Source of the DNA: an uncultured Elusimicrobium sp. | GTDB taxonomy: Bacteria > Elusimicrobiota > Elusimicrobia > Elusimicrobiales > Elusimicrobiaceae | Assembly (NCBI GenBank): GCA_902787065.1 | Contig: CADAFA010000012.1 | Coordinates: 1 to 5,684, forward strand | DNA: 5,684 nucleotides | Direction: 5' to 3' | In this document: in pieces, positions 5,073 to 5,684 of the stretch | How positions within the stretch are numbered: the first letter of the stretch is position 1 | Layout of the letters: every line of letters starts with the position of its first letter | Position numbers and translations under genes: made by a program | The notes under the pieces: model-generated | Told to the model about the DNA's origin: nothing | Seen by the model: the letters and a program-made list of their open reading frames with translations, nothing else | Databases searched by the model: none

Positions 5073-5684
5073 AAGCAAAACAAGATACTTTAAAATATAA
5101 TGGTGTCAGGCCGGAAAGGCTTGATATTTTTGTAACGGAAAATTACCCCGAACATTCAAGAAATTTAATACAAAATCTTATCAAAAAAGGGCAGATTACC
5201 GTTAACGGAAAAACTGTAAAACCCTCTTATCCTTTAGAAGAAAATGATGAAATTAAAATAACTTGGCCTGTTGCAAAAAATACACTAAATATTAAAGATT
5301 TAATTATTTTTGAAGGTAAGAATTTTTTTGTAATTAATAAACCTGCCGGCCTGTTGGTGCATCCGCAAAGCCTTGCATGGGAAGAAAATAAAACTGCACT
5401 TTTTGCATCTGAAGAAACTTTAGTTTCGGCAATTTATGCAAATCCTCCGTCGGGTTTTGATAAAGATATGCCGCGGCTTGGCCTTGTTCATAGGCTTGAT
5501 AAAGAAACAAGCGGTATAATGCTTATTGCAAAAAATGAGCGCTTTCAAAATGCTATGATGGAGATGTTTGCAAACCGCGAAGTCCATAAAACTTATAATG
5601 CAATTTGTTGTGGGGAAATGCCGCAAAAAGAAGGTTTAATTGATGTCCCTATCGGGCGCGAGGCGGGCGGCAGAATTAAGGCTT
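5069..5684 (+). CDS. RluD-type 23S rRNA pseudouridine synthase (3' end outside window)
   Basis: The reading frame from the ATG at 5069 stays open to the window edge, giving 205 codons of an expected 300 or so. It starts with an S4 RNA-binding domain (about residues 15-66, including LDIFVTENYPEHSRN and KKGQITVNGK). The catalytic domain follows, with VINKPAGLLVHP at 88-99 and the RluA/RluD signature GLVHRLDKETSGIMLIAKN at 138-156, in which Asp144 is the catalytic aspartate. HKTYNAICCGE at 173-183 is the usual next strand. The enzyme would isomerise uridines in 23S rRNA. The S4 domain argues for RluD or RluC rather than RluA, but the target site cannot be told. The spacer between VHP and the catalytic motif contains a somewhat long, lysine- and glutamate-rich stretch (about 100-115). 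The start overlaps the lgt stop by 4 nt (ATGA), with only a weak AAGAGA upstream, so coupling is likely. The gene is 3'-truncated only by the window. Confidence 0.9.
   Translation, partial: MKAKQDTLKYNGVRPERLDIFVTENYPEHSRNLIQNLIKKGQITVNGKTVKPSYPLEENDEIKITWPVAKNTLNIKDLIIFEGKNFFVINKPAGLLVHPQSLAWEENKTALFASEETLVSAIYANPPSGFDKDMPRLGLVHRLDKETSGIMLIAKNERFQNAMMEMFANREVHKTYNAICCGEMPQKEGLIDVPIGREAGGRIKA

Noticed and set aside
5420..5626. 68-codon - strand open frame opposite the pseudouridine synthase
   Set aside because: Antisense to the catalytic HRLDKETSG region, which is clearly coding on the + strand.

Overview
The window is a densely packed, single-strand (+) stretch of bacterial housekeeping DNA. 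It is A+T-rich (roughly 60% or more A+T by eye), and A/T-ending codons are common. It holds six complete genes and one cut off by the right edge. In order they are a flavin reductase-family flavoprotein, a phosphohexomutase (phosphoglucomutase/phosphomannomutase superfamily), enolase (eno), an FtsB/DivIC-like septum protein, a metallo-beta-lactamase (MBL)-fold hydrolase of the glyoxalase II type, prolipoprotein diacylglyceryl transferase (lgt) and a 5'-partial RluD-type pseudouridine synthase. No RNA genes, insertion sequences, CRISPR arrays, phage genes or recognisable terminators were seen.

The organism is not identifiable with certainty. The presence of lgt and a divisome FtsB/DivIC protein indicates a walled bacterium that makes lipoproteins. 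Base composition and gene style would suit a gut or symbiotic lineage such as Elusimicrobiota, but that is a guess. Ribosome binding sites at the first and third genes are G-runs (GGGGG, GGGGGG) rather than AGGAGG.

Layout: 1-65 is a leader with a promoter-like pair (TTGCCT, 17 nt, TAAAAT) and a 9-bp inverted repeat whose right arm covers the ribosome binding site. The flavin reductase follows (66-596). A 61-nt gap carries a second promoter-like pair (TTGCAT, 17 nt, TATACT). From 658 to the right edge the genes look like one operon. The mutase and eno are 17 nt apart, and the next four junctions overlap by 1, 4, 1 and 4 nt, implying translational coupling.

The operon combines sugar-phosphate interconversion and lower glycolysis (mutase, enolase), cell division (FtsB-like), a possible thioester or aldehyde-detoxification hydrolase, envelope lipoprotein maturation (lgt) and rRNA modification (pseudouridine synthase). 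eno next to an ftsB-like gene is a known arrangement in other bacteria. I found no clearly new multi-gene system. The most interesting points are a phosphohexomutase with altered catalytic and metal-binding loops, a hairpin on the enolase start site, the leader inverted repeat, and an in-frame 12-bp tandem duplication in the FtsB-like membrane helix.
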